Assembly: GCA_008973525.1 (NCBI GenBank) | Contig: WACJ01000251.1 | Location: 372,001-436,000, forward strand | DNA from: Stenopsyche tienmushanensis | Lineage: Eukaryota > Arthropoda > Insecta > Trichoptera > Stenopsychidae | Length of the DNA: 64,000 bases | Reading direction: 5' to 3' | Shown: one piece after another, positions 23,789 to 36,600 of the stretch | Layout: each line of letters begins with the position of its first letter | How positions within the stretch are numbered: position 1 is the stretch's first letter | Notes under the pieces: model-generated | Databases searched by the model: none | Seen by the model: only the letters and a program-made list of their open reading frames with translations | Told to the model about the DNA's origin: nothing | Position numbers and translations under genes: made by a program

Positions 23789-24121
23789 CGCCATAAAAAA
23801 AAGCTGACGACCCCACTTTCGAGCTTCCTGATGATACCCATCCATGGCGTGTCGACACCATTAGCAGCCATACAAAAAATTACAACACATGTGCTTCGTA
23901 AAATGCGCTGCTTAATAAGGACACTATGCATTCATGAATTTCTTCCCTTATGGGACCATTTAAAAGAAAGCAACCCAATAAAAATAATGGCTCTTGAAAT
24001 ATTCAACATGGCATTAACCGCAGTCATGATATTTCCTCCGGGAAAATACTGTACCAATTGGGCTAGATTAAGCAAATTGGACGTAATCGACTTTGTATAT
24101 GAGCTTATAAAAACTATCTAA
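23789..24121 (+). CDS. open, exon-like frame of about 110 codons (unrecognised)
   Basis: An open frame runs from 23,789 to a TAA at 24,119-24,121. It is preceded directly by a plausible splice acceptor (a T-rich stretch ending TTTTTACAATTTCAG at 23,774-23,788), and the frame is open right from that AG. An internal ATG lies at 23,831. The translation is less biased than the typical random frames here, with a mixed stretch such as LWDHLKESNPIKIMALEIF, and an AATAAA-like signal lies about 100 bp downstream near 24,222. I do not recognise the protein. The upstream DNA is a TTAA element and offers no convincing donor in the right phase. It may be a terminal exon, part of a degenerate gene, or chance. 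Confidence 0.25.
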   Translation, partial: RHKKKLTTPLSSFLMIPIHGVSTPLAAIQKITTHVLRKMRCLIRTLCIHEFLPLWDHLKESNPIKIMALEIFNMALTAVMIFPPGKYCTNWARLSKLDVIDFVYELIKTI

Positions 24122-24686
24122 TTATGCACTTCTACTATTGTGATATGTGTACAATTAATAATAGTGTCCTAAAAAATCCATCCACTATAAAACAACGCTG
24201 GAGGGTAAAACTATTCTAATGCAAATAAAATTGCGGCCACCTGCTGGCAGATTTTTCTCTAGTATTTTTTAACGTCCAATTCATGAGATCTGTAAATTGG
24301 TTTTTTAAAGCGTAAATGATGAAATTTTAATATAAATACAACAATTTTTTTAAAAAAATATTGAGTCAAATATAATAATTAAAAACATGGTATTTTAATA
24401 TGTAATAAGTAAAAAATTGACATAAATTTATCAAAATGGTCTCATGGTCAAGACTGCACACAAATTTGTCGATTTGACGGTAGACATTTCTTAATAAAAT
24501 AACATGTTTTCAAAACATTGCAAATAATCAAACTTTCTGGAAACTTAATACAACATTCCATATGGTGATAGGACCAAGCATCATATTTCCATGGCAACTT
24601 GGCAATGGAATTATCTTCCAAAATGATCACTGTGAGAGAAGAGTAGCATTAAGCCAAGTATAAAGAGGTGCAGATCGCCATACAGT

Positions 24687-24802
24687 CAAGCTTTGAGTCA
24701 GCTTCGGCTTAGCTCCGAATGAGCTTCAAGGCAGTTTCGAACCTCAAGCTTCGAATTAGTTTTGGCTCAGTTCCGAGTGAGCTCCGAGGGAGCCGCCCGG
24801 GT
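24687..24802. repeat. degenerate tandem duplication, ~58-bp period
   Basis: Two adjacent units starting CAAGCTT (24,687 and 24,745) align with substitutions: GAGTCAGCTTCGGCTTAGCT against GAATTAGTTTTGGCTCAGTT, then CCGA-TGAGCT-C in both. The tract is GC-richer than its surroundings and ends in GCCGCCCGGG and a C-run. No coding frame is evident. Confidence 0.65.
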
Positions 24803-27800
24803 ACTCTGCCCCCCCACATATTTATCTAATCATATTTTACATTTAAAGTTAAAAAAAAATGTGTTTGAAGAAAGGAAAAAACTTAAATATAATTTCTTAT
24901 AAGAATAATACTAGAAGTCGATCGCGTGAAAATTTCAAATTGAAAAGTAGCTCACAAGGCAAAAAAATTGGTCACTCTTGTCCTATACTAACCAAGTAGT
25001 AGTTTTATTTCTTCCGCAAGAGAACACTAAAACGATTTTTTACATTTCATCAGGATTTGTATCAACTCGCATTGTTTAATGTTTGCGTTCCCAGAAGTGT
25101 ACACAAAACATAGTAATGTAATGTCTATTACATTTATTTTCTTATTATTTTAATCTCAAATATCATTATTGAAAACCGAAGCAGTGATTGGGTAAAGATA
25201 TTTGCCTTAAATGGTATGCAGATACCAAAACTAGTCAATAAAAGAAGTACGAAGAAAGATCTCCTATTGCGTGCAGTTTTGCACACAATCACAACTACTA
25301 TGGTTCTGATACTGCTAATGAAAGACATATTGATTATGTATGAACGACTAGAACTCCTAATATGCTTATAAATAAATCTGGGTTTGCTGCATTGACGTAA
25401 AAGGAGATTCCTATTGTTTTCCCCGTGGTATCAAATCCAATGCGTCTAAATTTAATGACATTGCTTAATACATATTTTAAGACGAAAGAGTAACTAAAAG
25501 CGTCTTTTTTAATCAAGTCATCATTAAATTATATTATGAACATCAATAAAGTAAGTTTTCATTTTTAATTCTCCTCATAGAAGATTAATTGCAAAAAAAT
25601 ATTTTGTTTCTTTGAATTTTAGGAATACAAATTTACATTATGTGCTCTGGATACAGCATTGAAAAATTGGGTAAACACTACTTTTCTATAACTATTATTA
25701 TAAGCGACACGATCTATAAAAACTACGATTGAAGTCAAAATAAACACAAATGTATTGTAAAATCGCTATTTTCAAATACTTCTTTTATAAGGGATATGTG
25801 TGAAAATGAACCAAGTTTTCGCTGAATGCTGTACATATTTTAGATAGGATTGTAGAACCCTGTTTTGGAACTGTCCACATTCTGTATGCTTTGGGTTCAC
25901 GTAACTTTAATTCAATACCATCTAAAATATATCATACTTACATAAGGGAGACAGAAATTACGTAAATACCAAAAAGAAACGCAAGTTGGTTGTGTAATTA
26001 TATCATTGGTCTGATAAAATAAAACTCACCTTTTATACTGAACACGAAAAAGGTCACGATCAGTCTTTAAGGCACGCAATGTGCTTCCTGAGAAATTCAA
26101 GGCTTCTGATCGCCTTAATTAGCCGAAAGACCATCCCTTAAGCTCCACGAAAAGATTATATCGTCGAAAGAGTATGAAAGTTATTTTGAACGAGAATATT
26201 TGTAAAATGACTCCATTTTCCGAGAACGAACACATTGAGTCGCACTGCATTGTCATAGTTTATACTAGGAAATTTAAAGGGAACCTTTTACATGTCGACA
26301 AAAGACCCTTTGAGCACAAAATGTTCATTGTTCCCAAAATGTGTTTACTATATACCCATCGAATATAATAAATAACAGTTTTAATGGCAGAGAAAATAAT
26401 CAAATTCGATCGTCAGAACCAGTAATAGTAGTAGTTAGTCGATTATCACAATCTCAATCGATGCTCTAAAAAGGCTTTCGACTTAAGCTAATAATGGGTG
26501 TATACTAAAATATTTTCAGCAATATACCAAAGGCGTACAGATTCGACCTATTTTTTTTAATACTTAAATACTGCACAATTATATATTACTTTGTGTTATT
26601 ATAAATGGGTGTCTCAAAATGGTACACATTTTAAAGTTATTTTGTATAACTATATTGTTTAATTTCACTAGATACAGTACATCCTCAAATTTTCGATCAA
26701 CAACTTACAAATGATTTCGGAATTTTTAAAGGTTTGTATTGATTTATTGCCATTTCATACACATATTCAATATTCATTGAATGAATATTGTCTTAGGTAT
26801 TTAATTTAGATAAAAGTAAAAGAGTTATTGGATAAATGTTGGATTAATAATGGGCTAGATTTAGGATTCTTATTATTAACTCTTTACAGTCCGTGCCCGC
26901 GTTTACGCGTGATGAAGATTTAAATTTCTTCCTGGAGATGATAGTATACATATATGTCAACATTTTAATCATATAAAATATATTTAAATCTCATTCGTCG
27001 GCAAAATATAGCAAATTGTATTTTTAAAAAAATGCAGACCGCGTAAATCGATGAATTAATTTGAGTTATTGTCTTTTTTTGATAATCAGATTTTAGATAG
27101 GTAAAATAAATAAAATTGAAATTAAATATTGTACAGAAAAACAAAGCAATATTCACTAAAGCTTAAGTTTGCGTATGTTGAAAAAAAAAATGTTAAAGAA
27201 CAAATTTTGAAAATTTACATTGATTAATTAAAACTCTATGGCTCAGGAACCAGAGCAAGCATTTGATTAATAAAAGGTCATTGATTAACTTCCAACTAAG
27301 GTGAAATGATTTTCCCAGCTTTGATCTGTTTATATCAATATTTAAATAAAACTATAATTTTCAATGAAATTGAAAATATAAAGCTTAATATACTTGTGTA
27401 ACTTATTATGTCGAAATAGATATTAGACCACTGAAGTATGATATCCTTGAATACATGTCACCATTGGTGAATGAAGTTAACAACCTGTCAATCAGTCAAA
27501 TCAAAGATGACTCGGTATTGACTAAGCAATTTCGTGCCCCAAACCAACAAACTGTGTCGACCTGTCAAAATAAAAATGAATGAAACGAAGCTTTCAAGAA
27601 AACTTACACAGGGCTTTTTTCGGACTATTTCCTAATTAATATTCTGAAAAAAATTAAAAGCCTACAACTATACAGTATCCGGTCATTCAAGACGACCGGA
27701 AATGGGCTAATGTTTCGCAGAAAGCCATTATCGAATGAATGGAACCCTTAGTTAGTGAAGTTTATTTAAAACTTCGAACCCTCATCAAGGGTACCGAATT

Positions 27801-29150
27801 TAAATATTAATACCCTACATTAAAGCCCCGCCAAATCAATCGTTAAATCACAAAACATACAGAAGCTTTTAGATTTAATGGTTGCGGCTTGCGGTCGTTT
27901 CACTCCTAAATACTTATCAATTGGGTTATTCGATTGGCAACACTCGGCGATTATCAGGCAAACGGATCGACAAAACTGTTGTTTCATGAATAAATACATT
28001 TTTTTAGTGGATCGAAATGAAAGAAGTTCGGTGACACGTTTTCGAAAAACTTCTGCAGATAAACTACAAGCCATCAACTTAAGCGACCGTTGACACTGAT
28101 ACATATCTAGCATGTGTCTGCATAAGAATAAAGGTCAAATGTTTCGACTTCTGCGAATTTGAAAGTATAATGACGCGTTTCTAGTGTATCAATATGGAAA
28201 ATCTATCCCTGGATAAAATGTCCAAATTATAGAACGCGTATTTGGGATGTTGGTGGATTATAAATAATAATAAATGACTTTGATAAATGAAATTGATGAT
28301 AATGACGATAAATGATGGATCTCATATATACGAAACTAAGTGATATTTTAACACGTTTACTCATTAGTCACGTTTGAATAATTAATATCGTTCTGAGTAA
28401 AGTTTCGAGCGGCTTTGATACGTTATGGGATTGTTCAACATTGAGAGGCTTGGATTAACTTCCGATATATAATCATTTTGAGCCAAGTTTGTGGAAATAT
28501 ATTTTTATGCCATAAATAAATTTCCATTTTAAATTTTGAATCTTTAAATAATTGGTGTCTTAAATGAAATGTATGTCTGTAGCCCAAATTATGGACGTTT
28601 ACGTGCGACCGAATAAATGCTGACATCATACGAAACTGTCGACTAACATTCATGCAAAAATGAGGTCTAAATCACCAAAAATATTGGCCCAGCTTTAGAT
28701 TAAATGGGTGATAGTTTAAACTAAGATCTAATAGTCAATTATGCGATTTGATTTACTGCCAAAAATATATTACTCCTAAAGTATTGATTACTAAATTATT
28801 AAGCAGCGCTTCATTCTAAAAATATAAGCATGCCTTGATATGCCATCTTTTGTATGGCATTTATCATGTGTCCGAGGAGAACGTTCAAAAAACATAAAGA
28901 GAGATTAAAGATTTAGAAACTCTACTTGTAAATAAATCTACAAAAATAAATTAATAGGAGAATTAAAGCATTAAAATATAAAAATATTTTTCAATCCAAT
29001 GAACACGCGATTATTCCATTAGATCCTTTTACTTTTTGGGGATCCTTTTACTTACAAAGTGAACACAAAGTTGTGTTTTAACTACCAAAACAAACGCCTG
29101 TTTTCGTGTCTTAATTTTCATGGTTCTCAAAACAACCAGACAATGAAGTA
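24803..29150. other. AT-rich region; one possible TTAA element end, no gene recognised
   Basis: No supported gene. Two minus-strand hydrophobic frames (25,134-25,328 and 25,334-25,516, different frames) resemble membrane segments but have no diagnostic motif. At 26,876 a TTAA is followed by CTCTTTACAGTCCGTG and, 18 bp in, a CGCGT-TT-ACGCG palindrome (26,898-26,909), like the ends of other TTAA elements in the window; no partner end was found. Opposed frames at 27,820-28,113 overlap on both strands. Confidence 0.45.
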
Positions 29151-29189
29151 ATAAATCTTGCTTGAGGCAGATATCACCAGTGTAAGATT

Positions 29190-29935
29190 TTGAAAAAAGG
29201 ACCCGAGGTGATAAGAGACTGGAAACGCATCAGGAACTCATAAAATGAAACTTTTGACGATTGATAAAGCAAGTAAAACTTGATCTTTAAAAGATGCTCT
29301 CATGAAAAATATTCCTGTTGATTAATATAGCCAGAAAGGAGCACAGATAGACAAGGAGATTTTTGAATAAATGGGTTCCAAAGGTACAAGATAATAAGGG
29401 ATTGCCACAGAAAACAGAATTATTATACCCATTCTCATCTGAACGAAAACAATCCGAAGAATCCGCCCCCTAATGTGACATCTTTAATCCAGTCCATTGA
29501 CTAAGATGTTATAGCATCAATGAAACGTCTTTACCGTCACAGTTTTCTTAAAATTCATGACGTGAAAATGACAACTCGATCATTTTCTGTAAAAAAATAC
29601 GATATTGGATGCTATACACAAAATAACACAGTCTTGGTTAAAAGAAATACCAGAAACACTTGTTGAATCGTGGAGAAAATTTCTTGGAAACAGATTAATG
29701 TATTCTGGAGATAATGAAATGATATAACTGAAATATGTGGATTATTGCAAAATATAAAATGTTTTGAAAACGTGAATAGGGAAAACATCGAGGAGTGGCT
29801 CGATCATGATTTAAATGATCCAAGTTTTGAATGTATGTATGATGCAGATATTCTTCAATTTGTTCTTCAAGAGGTCACTACAAGTATGAAAAATGACAAT
29901 GATTACATTCGAAATGATTTAAAAATTGGGTGAAA
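29190..29935 (+). pseudogene. Tigger/jerky-like (DDE_1) transposase remnant
   Basis: Plus-strand pieces in several frames resemble a pogo-superfamily transposase. An HTH-like piece PEVIRDWKR lies near 29,200. Near 29,610-29,700 is a stretch including LKEIPETLVESWRKFLG, like the region after the last catalytic residue. The C-terminal domain follows in an open frame (29,745-29,933) containing NRENIEEWLDHDLNDPSF, matching the (I/V)-x-EWL-x-x-D-x-x-DPG pattern that ends many Tigger/jerky proteins. The catalytic core between is missing or too decayed to read. The stop at 29,931-29,933 may be the original C-terminus. Confidence 0.65.
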
Positions 29936-30003
29936 TTTGGTTAAAAAATCTCAAAAAAAAACCAAAATTACAGATTTTTTTTAAATATAAATGTTCCTGG
30001 TTA

Positions 30004-30112
30004 CTAGTTTTTCGGGTTACGTGCCGAAACTCGTCAAAAATTTTGTCTCAGTTTACGAGCAAAATTTCGGGTTACGAACGAGCATGAGCGAATTTCATAG
30101 TCCCGTCGGACC
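30004..30112. repeat. GGTTACG-rich sequence, possible 3' end of the Tigger remnant
   Basis: Repeated motifs CGGGTTACG, AGTTTACGAGC and CGGGTTACGAACGAGC lie 70-180 bp downstream of the transposase remnant. Repeated 'ttacga' motifs are common near pogo/Tigger termini, where they act as transposase-binding sites. No clean terminal inverted repeat or TA duplication could be set. Confidence 0.4.
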
Positions 30113-32077
30113 AAGCTTAAAACATTTTTTAGCATCAAATAGTGAAAAAATATAGTCAATAAAATAACTGCATTATGACCTGCTGTTGTTCATTTTCATT
30201 CACCAATTCATAGTCACATGCATGCTTTTAAAAGTGCTCATATTCCATCTTATCATTTTATTATGAATTTCAACCAATAAGCCTTTTTATTTGAAAATAA
30301 GTATACAGAAAATACTGCTCCAAATGCTATTTAAAGAAAGCACGTAAATGGCGATAGCGTATTCGATATCATTCTATTGATTTTTCTAATTCATATTGTA
30401 TATTATGAAATATTTTATTTTTGTGATATTTCAATCCCTCCAAAAATGGTTATGAATAGCAAAAATTGCCAACAAAATATGTACATTTTTTCAATACGTT
30501 GTCAAAATGCTGGATGCTCATATTTCAGCCACGTATTTGAGAACTTTAACAGCATATTGGAGCTGATTTAAATAAGCACATTCAACATTTTTGGGTTCGA
30601 CAAAACTGTCCTGATCTATATTCGTCAACTATAAAAGTCACGTGACACAACACTAACGAATAAATTACTACCCTACGGCATAAATGAATATTTTATACTT
30701 TCATACTAGCACACTGAATGTGCTAAACGGACGTCGCTTATTTAATTTCTATATTCGCGGCAGTTCGTCCATATTCAAAGTCTGCAAAATTTATCGCAAA
30801 AATATTTCCTCCGATGTATTCAGGCATATTTCCGAGTCTCCAGAAATAGAAGCTAAGCATGTGAGCTTTAAGCTTTCTATTAAAAAAATCATAATATTTG
30901 TGTGTTTTTAATAGACAGGGCAATATAACATCGTTATAAGCTCCACATTTTTACTAAATATCTAAAAATATTGCCTTAAAAAGGCTGCGGAGTCAGCTTT
31001 GATGAATCACTTCCTTCTAGATGGGTTTTCTTCGTATTATCAGATTCACGTTTCGGAAGCACGCCACTTCCCTCCAGCCGGAAAGATAGATGATTTCAAC
31101 GTGAATTGGCAATTTATACATGCAGACTTCGATTAACGTAATATTCGAATAGCAGAACTCTACTATATCATAAAAATCCATCTTTATTTCACTCATCACA
31201 ATACGAGCAATCGTCCAAAAGTATTATTTTTCGCTACAATTTCAAATCATTCTCTAATCACAACCCACTCAAAATTTAATAATCTCTAAGATACAATAAA
31301 ATGTATTTCGTTTGATGACTATACACAATAGTTTATAAACATTCAAGTAATTAATATATCAAAAATATTAATTAAAATAGAATAACTAATACACAGAAAT
31401 TCAGCTTTACCGCATTTGACTCCATGCACATGTTTTTTCAGAGCACTCTGATACATTTTGCCCATCTGGTCTAATATTATATATCCAATTACGATCTGCT
31501 AATGATTCAGCGTCCATTCATGCGGAGTTTGAAGCTTTTATGGTTTTTTTAAATCGTTTTTTGAACACCAAACCAACCATACCAGATACAGAGTGATCAA
31601 ATGCTTAAATGATGTTAAAATAACGCCGAAATCTAGCTAGGATGTGTTGTAAATATTTGATGTTCTCTTAATTTACACGCTCGTTAATGAAAATATTTTA
31701 GCTACTCCACCGTTAATATTAACGATATCCTGACTACTCAGACGTAACTAAATATTCTACTAGGGCGTCGGATAAATTCTGTCCATTATCCACAAAAAAT
31801 ATTTTTTTAATTTCAAGTCATAAAATAAAATACGCACTCGGCCCTTCTGGCAATTTTTATATTGGAAATTACAATGCAGAAACAATCTGACCAATACAGA
31901 ATAATATATTCACCGCGTCATGCATTCAATATTGAAGAACATCAAAATGAACGCGTCAAAAACGTCTTGATGACATGATATTAATAAAGCACTTTCAATA
32001 TCACGATAAGCTTACCAAAAAGTGCTTCTTGATTAATAAAGTCGGGAGATTCGAAAGAATTTCATGGCAATCAGTAA
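30113..32077. other. AT-rich region, no gene recognised
   Basis: Nothing coding can be supported. Opposed frames at 30,684-30,923 overlap each other on both strands and are treated as chance. Confidence 0.55.
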
Positions 32078-32320
32078 TTAACCCTTTGCGGTCGTTTGTC
32101 TACCCTCTGACACCACAACAAGGCACCATACGAATCTTAATTCTATTCATTCATGTATTAATTTATAATTTATCTGAATGCTCTTAAGTATCTTAGTGAC
32201 TTTATCATGAACCATAACATTGCTCAGACAAATCAGAGATAGTGAAACTCAATATAACAAAAAATGCAGTCGTTCCACACTCGCAATGCAAAACACCGTG
32301 GTGAGTCAGTCGCCTTTTAA

Positions 32321-32562
32321 CCTGTTGACCGAGTTGGACGTATATATACGTCCAACCAAACTTCCAAGTATATCAGTATTTTTTACATAAATATATATTA
32401 AAAACTATATATGGGTGTATTAATTAATTTTAAACACAGATTAGGATATTTAAATCATTATAAAGTAAATACATCGAGCTTGACGTAAGAACACGTCCTT
32501 AAAAAAAACCACAAACCTATTGATCATTGCATAATTAGAGGAAAACGCGCCCAGTTAACAGG
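32321..32562. mobile_element. 242-bp TTAA MITE with a 24-bp perfect palindrome
   Basis: Flanked by TTAA at 32,317-32,320 and 32,563-32,566. The left end CCTGTTGACC pairs with the right end, which reverse-complements to CCTGTTAACT. A perfect 24-bp palindrome (GTTGGACGTATA followed by its exact complement) lies at 32,333-32,356, 12 bp inside the left end. Non-coding. Confidence 0.8.
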
Positions 32563-32831
32563 TTAAGAGTGAAGAAATCGACAAGCGTCGGAGATACTTT
32601 GCAGAATTTCAAATAAAGCTTTACAAATTACGTTTAACTGTAATTAGGTATTCTCGCTTGTAAAGATATTCCAAAATAATACAAAATGGCAAAAAGAAAG
32701 TCACCGAATGAAGTGTAGTCGAAAACCAGGACTGCATATTGGAGACTGCTTTCAAAGATACCACACAATGGAAAATATAAAATATAATTTTTAAATAAAA
32801 ACATGTTATTGAAACACATTATTTTCTAAAC

Positions 32832-33132
32832 CAGCGGTTCTTAAACTCATGTAGTCTGCAGACTCCTTCTTGAGCAAAATTTCTTTCGCAGACCATCTCA
32901 AATTTTTTTTGGCGGACCCTATCCCATCCCTTCTGACTGAATTTTTCAAGCAAACAAACATTTCTTGGTCAAATATTGGTTAAAATAGATCTTCTTACAA
33001 CATTTTCTGTAAATAATTCCACGAAAATATCTTATTCAAGTATAGATAAATGTTTTTTTATATTTTTGCATACCCCCGGTAATGGCTTCGCGGACCCCCA
33101 GGGATCCTCGAACTCCAGTTTAGGAACCGTTG
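32832..33132. mobile_element. 301-bp hAT-type MITE
   Basis: Terminal inverted repeats CAGCGGTTCTTAAACT (left) and, on the complementary strand at the right, CAACGGTTCCTAAACT, differ at 2 of 16 positions. The flanks TTCTAAAC (32,824-32,831) and GTCTAAAC (33,133-33,140) form an 8-bp target duplication with one mismatch. CAG(C/A)GGTT-C-type ends plus an 8-bp duplication are diagnostic of hAT elements. Subterminal sequence includes CTGCAGACTCC and GCGGACC repeats. Non-coding. Confidence 0.9.
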
Positions 33133-33215
33133 GTCTAAACACACATCTAATGTCAATAAAGAAATTAATTCCGATCATCACGACCCCCAAATTTAATACG
33201 TTCGTAAAGGGTTAA

Positions 33216-34370
33216 TTTTTTGTATTCAAGAAATGTATTCTTTATACATATCTGCTGCTCATTTCTGAGCCGCAGATACTTTCCACTACACCAGTATGCT
33301 AAATTTCAAGAAAATAACCATGCAAAAATATTAAATCATAACATCTCCTTCTCCATGCACAAGTGAGGTAACTATCGAGAGAAATTGTTATTTCACAATG
33401 GAAGATGAATATCCATCTTCAAGCTGTAAAGCTATAAATTTATTGTCATTTTTAGCAAAAAAAAAAAATTTCGTTAATGTCTTCAATAAAATCGAAAAAA
33501 TCACAATGAAGCCAAGAATATCCAATATATTAGCAATGATGTAACAGTAAGTTTCGCATTTATTTATTGAAAAAACTCATTGTTTTTGGACTGTTATGTG
33601 TATATATTTTAGTTTTAGTTATGTCCATCTGTCACAATATAAATTTTAAAAATATTACACAAATAACCATTTTTATTTCAGTTCTAGTGATTCGTAATTT
33701 TTTTCTCCCTTTTTTACCCGTCCGCAGATATAAAAAAGTTGGGGAACCTCACCATGCACTTGTATTGAAAAACGGGCTTATTTAAAAATAGGAATAGACC
33801 AAACAAAAGTTTCATTTCACAAAGCTATATGAATGTGCACAATGAATACAACCAAAATCAAATACGGTTATATACAGATATTGATGAACATACTTTAAAA
33901 CGTTAATATGTAAAAGCTATTGCTTAATAATTATTAATATTTGAATAGCTCAAAAATATCGATTGCCCTCGCCATCATTTTTTTCTGCAAGACCCTGGAA
34001 AATGGAGCTTAGACTTTCAGCTTTAATTTGTGAGCTTTCCTTATAAGTCCCCCGAGTGAAAAAACTGATTTTATCAAGTCGATAGAATGAAATATTTCTC
34101 AATAAAATTATCATATTAATCGCATTTAAATTTTATTTATAAGGAAAACTACTTGATTTTTGAATCATTTTTAAATTTAAAATACGACGTAAAATAACAC
34201 CGAATTCATGTCGAAGTTGATATAATAGAGTGTTATGGTAGACATTCCCAATTTTTAAATTGATATTAATGAAGCCTTAATTCTGACGTGGATTTATAAA
34301 ATATCCAATCCATGATCTCCCGATTAATCCCATAATGATGATGATATCAACTTTTTAGTTGTATATATAC
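33216..34370. other. AT-rich region, no gene recognised
   Basis: No gene supported. A GTTGGGGAACCTCAC motif near 33,738-33,752 resembles a hAT-like subterminal sequence, but no partner end was seen. Confidence 0.45.
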
Positions 34371-34591
34371 TCATCCTCCGATTTACGTAATAGATACGTT
34401 CTTCGAAACGGCGTAAAAAAAAACACAAGATATTCATACAAAAATATATTAGATAGGTTCCATCATATAAAAAACGCGTAAATGAAGTCTTTGATTTCAT
34501 ATTAAATTTGAAAATTCGTTACGAAAAATCCATTTTAAAAGCGTGTTAAAGCAAAACCGCGCAAAAATGTATCACGTAAATCGGGGGATGA
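34371..34591. mobile_element. ~221-bp MITE with 17-bp terminal inverted repeats
   Basis: The left end TCATCCTCCGATTTACG and the right end, which reverse-complements to TCATCCCCCGATTTACG, match at 16 of 17 positions. The interior is AT-rich with internal GCGTAAA motifs and no ORF. The target duplication is unclear, so I cannot assign a superfamily; the GATTTACG motif resembles pogo/Tigger-type ends. Confidence 0.75.
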
Positions 34592-36228
34592 ATGAAATAA
34601 AGTATAAATAAAAGTAATATTTGACTCACTCGCTTCGATTGCCCATGGGCGATTTGTGAAAATAAATCTAAATCAAATTTTAACAATCTCAAAATACTCA
34701 CATATATGCGTGTTTAGGCATATTTAAGTAGCTATAAAGAAAACATTTATTATTGAATAAACTATGTTTGTAAACGATTTTGACATTAGAGCAATGAAGG
34801 CTACATTACAAATTGCTAGTGGATAGATTAACTAATCAATGGGATAAATATCGTATTACGCATTAATAATGAATGAAAGTAAATGTGTCGGAAATTTCAC
34901 GAATCTTCATTGAATATTTGTCGGCATATTATCGTTATTAAAAGGTAAAACAGGATAAATATTTTATTATTGCTGCTTTCATATGATCGATCATACGATT
35001 TTCTGAGAGTTCATCGAACAAAATAGCACGAAAAATTCCAATATATTGAACTAAAAAGTCTCGTTGAGGGGGTCTTAAAGAAATTAAAAAGATTCGATCT
35101 TGACGTCTTTTAACAAAGGAAAAGTTTTTGCTTATACACAACGGAGCTTTCTCAACAAATTTCGATTGTCGGTGCGGTCCTAGGACGAAAGCTCAATTGC
35201 GACCTAGTTTCCAAGTATATCGACGCTTGTATACATTATCGTGTTCGATACCAAAATAAAGACACCCTCCCCAAATACCAAAAGTGGAGCGTATTTACGT
35301 CGTATTAATGTGTAAATAATCAGTAATGTCATCTTCCCTGTCACCACTCCTATATTTATTGGCGCAATAAAAGCACTCAAAGTCACCATTCTATCTCGAT
35401 GTTAATAAACAGTAGCTACCTACAAATACGTTTTTTCCGATTACAGAATGTTTTTCTGTGTACCATACGGTAGATATGACACGAAATATATGGTCATATT
35501 CACCGTATACATACAAGAAATGATAATATTTGGTGAAGACGACCGATATATTCGTATAATAATTTTCATCATTTTTTTAGAAAACACACTTAACGATGGC
35601 GTTTTTAAGTGACAAATAAAGCAAATAAGTGAAAGAATGTTTAATGACATTAAATTAAAATTATCATTATATTTCAAAAGAAAGAAGTTTTAACAACCCA
35701 AAGCAATTATTTACTCCATATAATTAACACCATAAGTAACATGCATATTTCCATTATAACATAGCAAAATTAAATCTTTATAAAGGAACAATCGAATATA
35801 AATAACAAGCATAACAAGTTTTGAATCAACGCCTCGTCTAAAATTCATTAAAAAACTCAAATTAACTTTACATAAAGTAATCCTTTGCAAAATACTTAGT
35901 TTTTCTATAACTATCGCACGCAGATAGAATATATTTTAATTGAAAAAATGCAGAACAAGAAAATTTGTATTATATAGATCGATTTTATTACATTTGATCG
36001 AAATTTTAATAAATAGTAAATAGCATTTAAACAAATAGATAATGTAATAAAAATTACAAAAATATTACAGGGGTTGAAATAAGATTTTGATGTTTATTTG
36101 TATTATATCTAAGTAGAATCCAAAATGGTTTTCGTTTTATTACTTAACCGTTTTTAGAGATTAGTTGCACTTTGATTTCGCTGAAAACCAAAACCCCAAA
36201 ATTTCACTTGATTTCACGCCTCTGTCTA
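34592..36228. other. AT-rich region, no gene recognised
   Basis: No gene supported. Minus-strand frames at 34,938-35,141, 35,204-35,389 and 35,441-35,677 have no recognisable motif. Confidence 0.5.
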
Positions 36229-36229
36229 C

Positions 36230-36600
36230 GAGAAAACGCGTTGCGCAACAGAGGATGATATTTCTCAAAACAATTTAAATACGAAAAAAAAACCTTTCTC
36301 GCGCATCGAAGACAAGTGTTTTTACAGCATGATAATGCTCGTCTACATATGGCGAATTAACGCGGGAAAAAATAAACAGCCTTGAATGAAAGACAACTCG
36401 ACATCCTCCTTATTCTCTAGACATCGTTCCGTCGGATTTCCATCTTTTTAGATCAATGCAGCATTAAGCGATGAAGTAAAAAATGGGCTTTTAGAATATT
36501 TTAGTTCAAAGCCCGTGATGTTTTATGACAGAGGCATTTAAATGATACCAGATAGAAAGAGAGATTAAAATCTAAAATTTAAAATTTTTTAAGAATTATA
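36230..36600 (+). pseudogene. mariner transposase remnant, C-terminal half
   Basis: Plus-strand pieces read VFLQHDNARLHMA (second catalytic Asp, near 36,320-36,355), then PSDFHLFRSM (third catalytic Asp, 36,428-36,458) about 34 codons later, as expected for D34D mariner, then FYDRGI near 36,520, a common C-terminal motif. Frameshifts and stops interrupt it. No terminal repeats were found. It differs enough from the 5-kb, 42-kb and 45-kb elements to be another lineage. Confidence 0.75.

Larger units (their letters stand above)
32082..33211. mobile_element. probable piggyBac-like element carrying two nested MITEs
   Basis: TTAA lies at both ends (32,078-32,081 and 33,212-33,215). The left terminus is CCCTTTGCGGTCG; the right, reverse-complemented, is CCCTTTACGAACG, so both begin CCCTTT and share 10 of 13 bases. 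These are typical piggyBac-family ends. Within it lie a complete TTAA MITE (32,321-32,562) and a complete hAT MITE (32,832-33,132); removing them leaves under 600 bp with no transposase. The pairing of ends is inferred from terminal similarity. Confidence 0.55.

Noticed and set aside
25134..25516. Hydrophobic minus-strand frames resembling the C-terminus of a chemoreceptor
   Set aside because: The two frames are not in phase, no diagnostic motif (such as TYxxxxxQF) is present, and the similarity is only general hydrophobicity.
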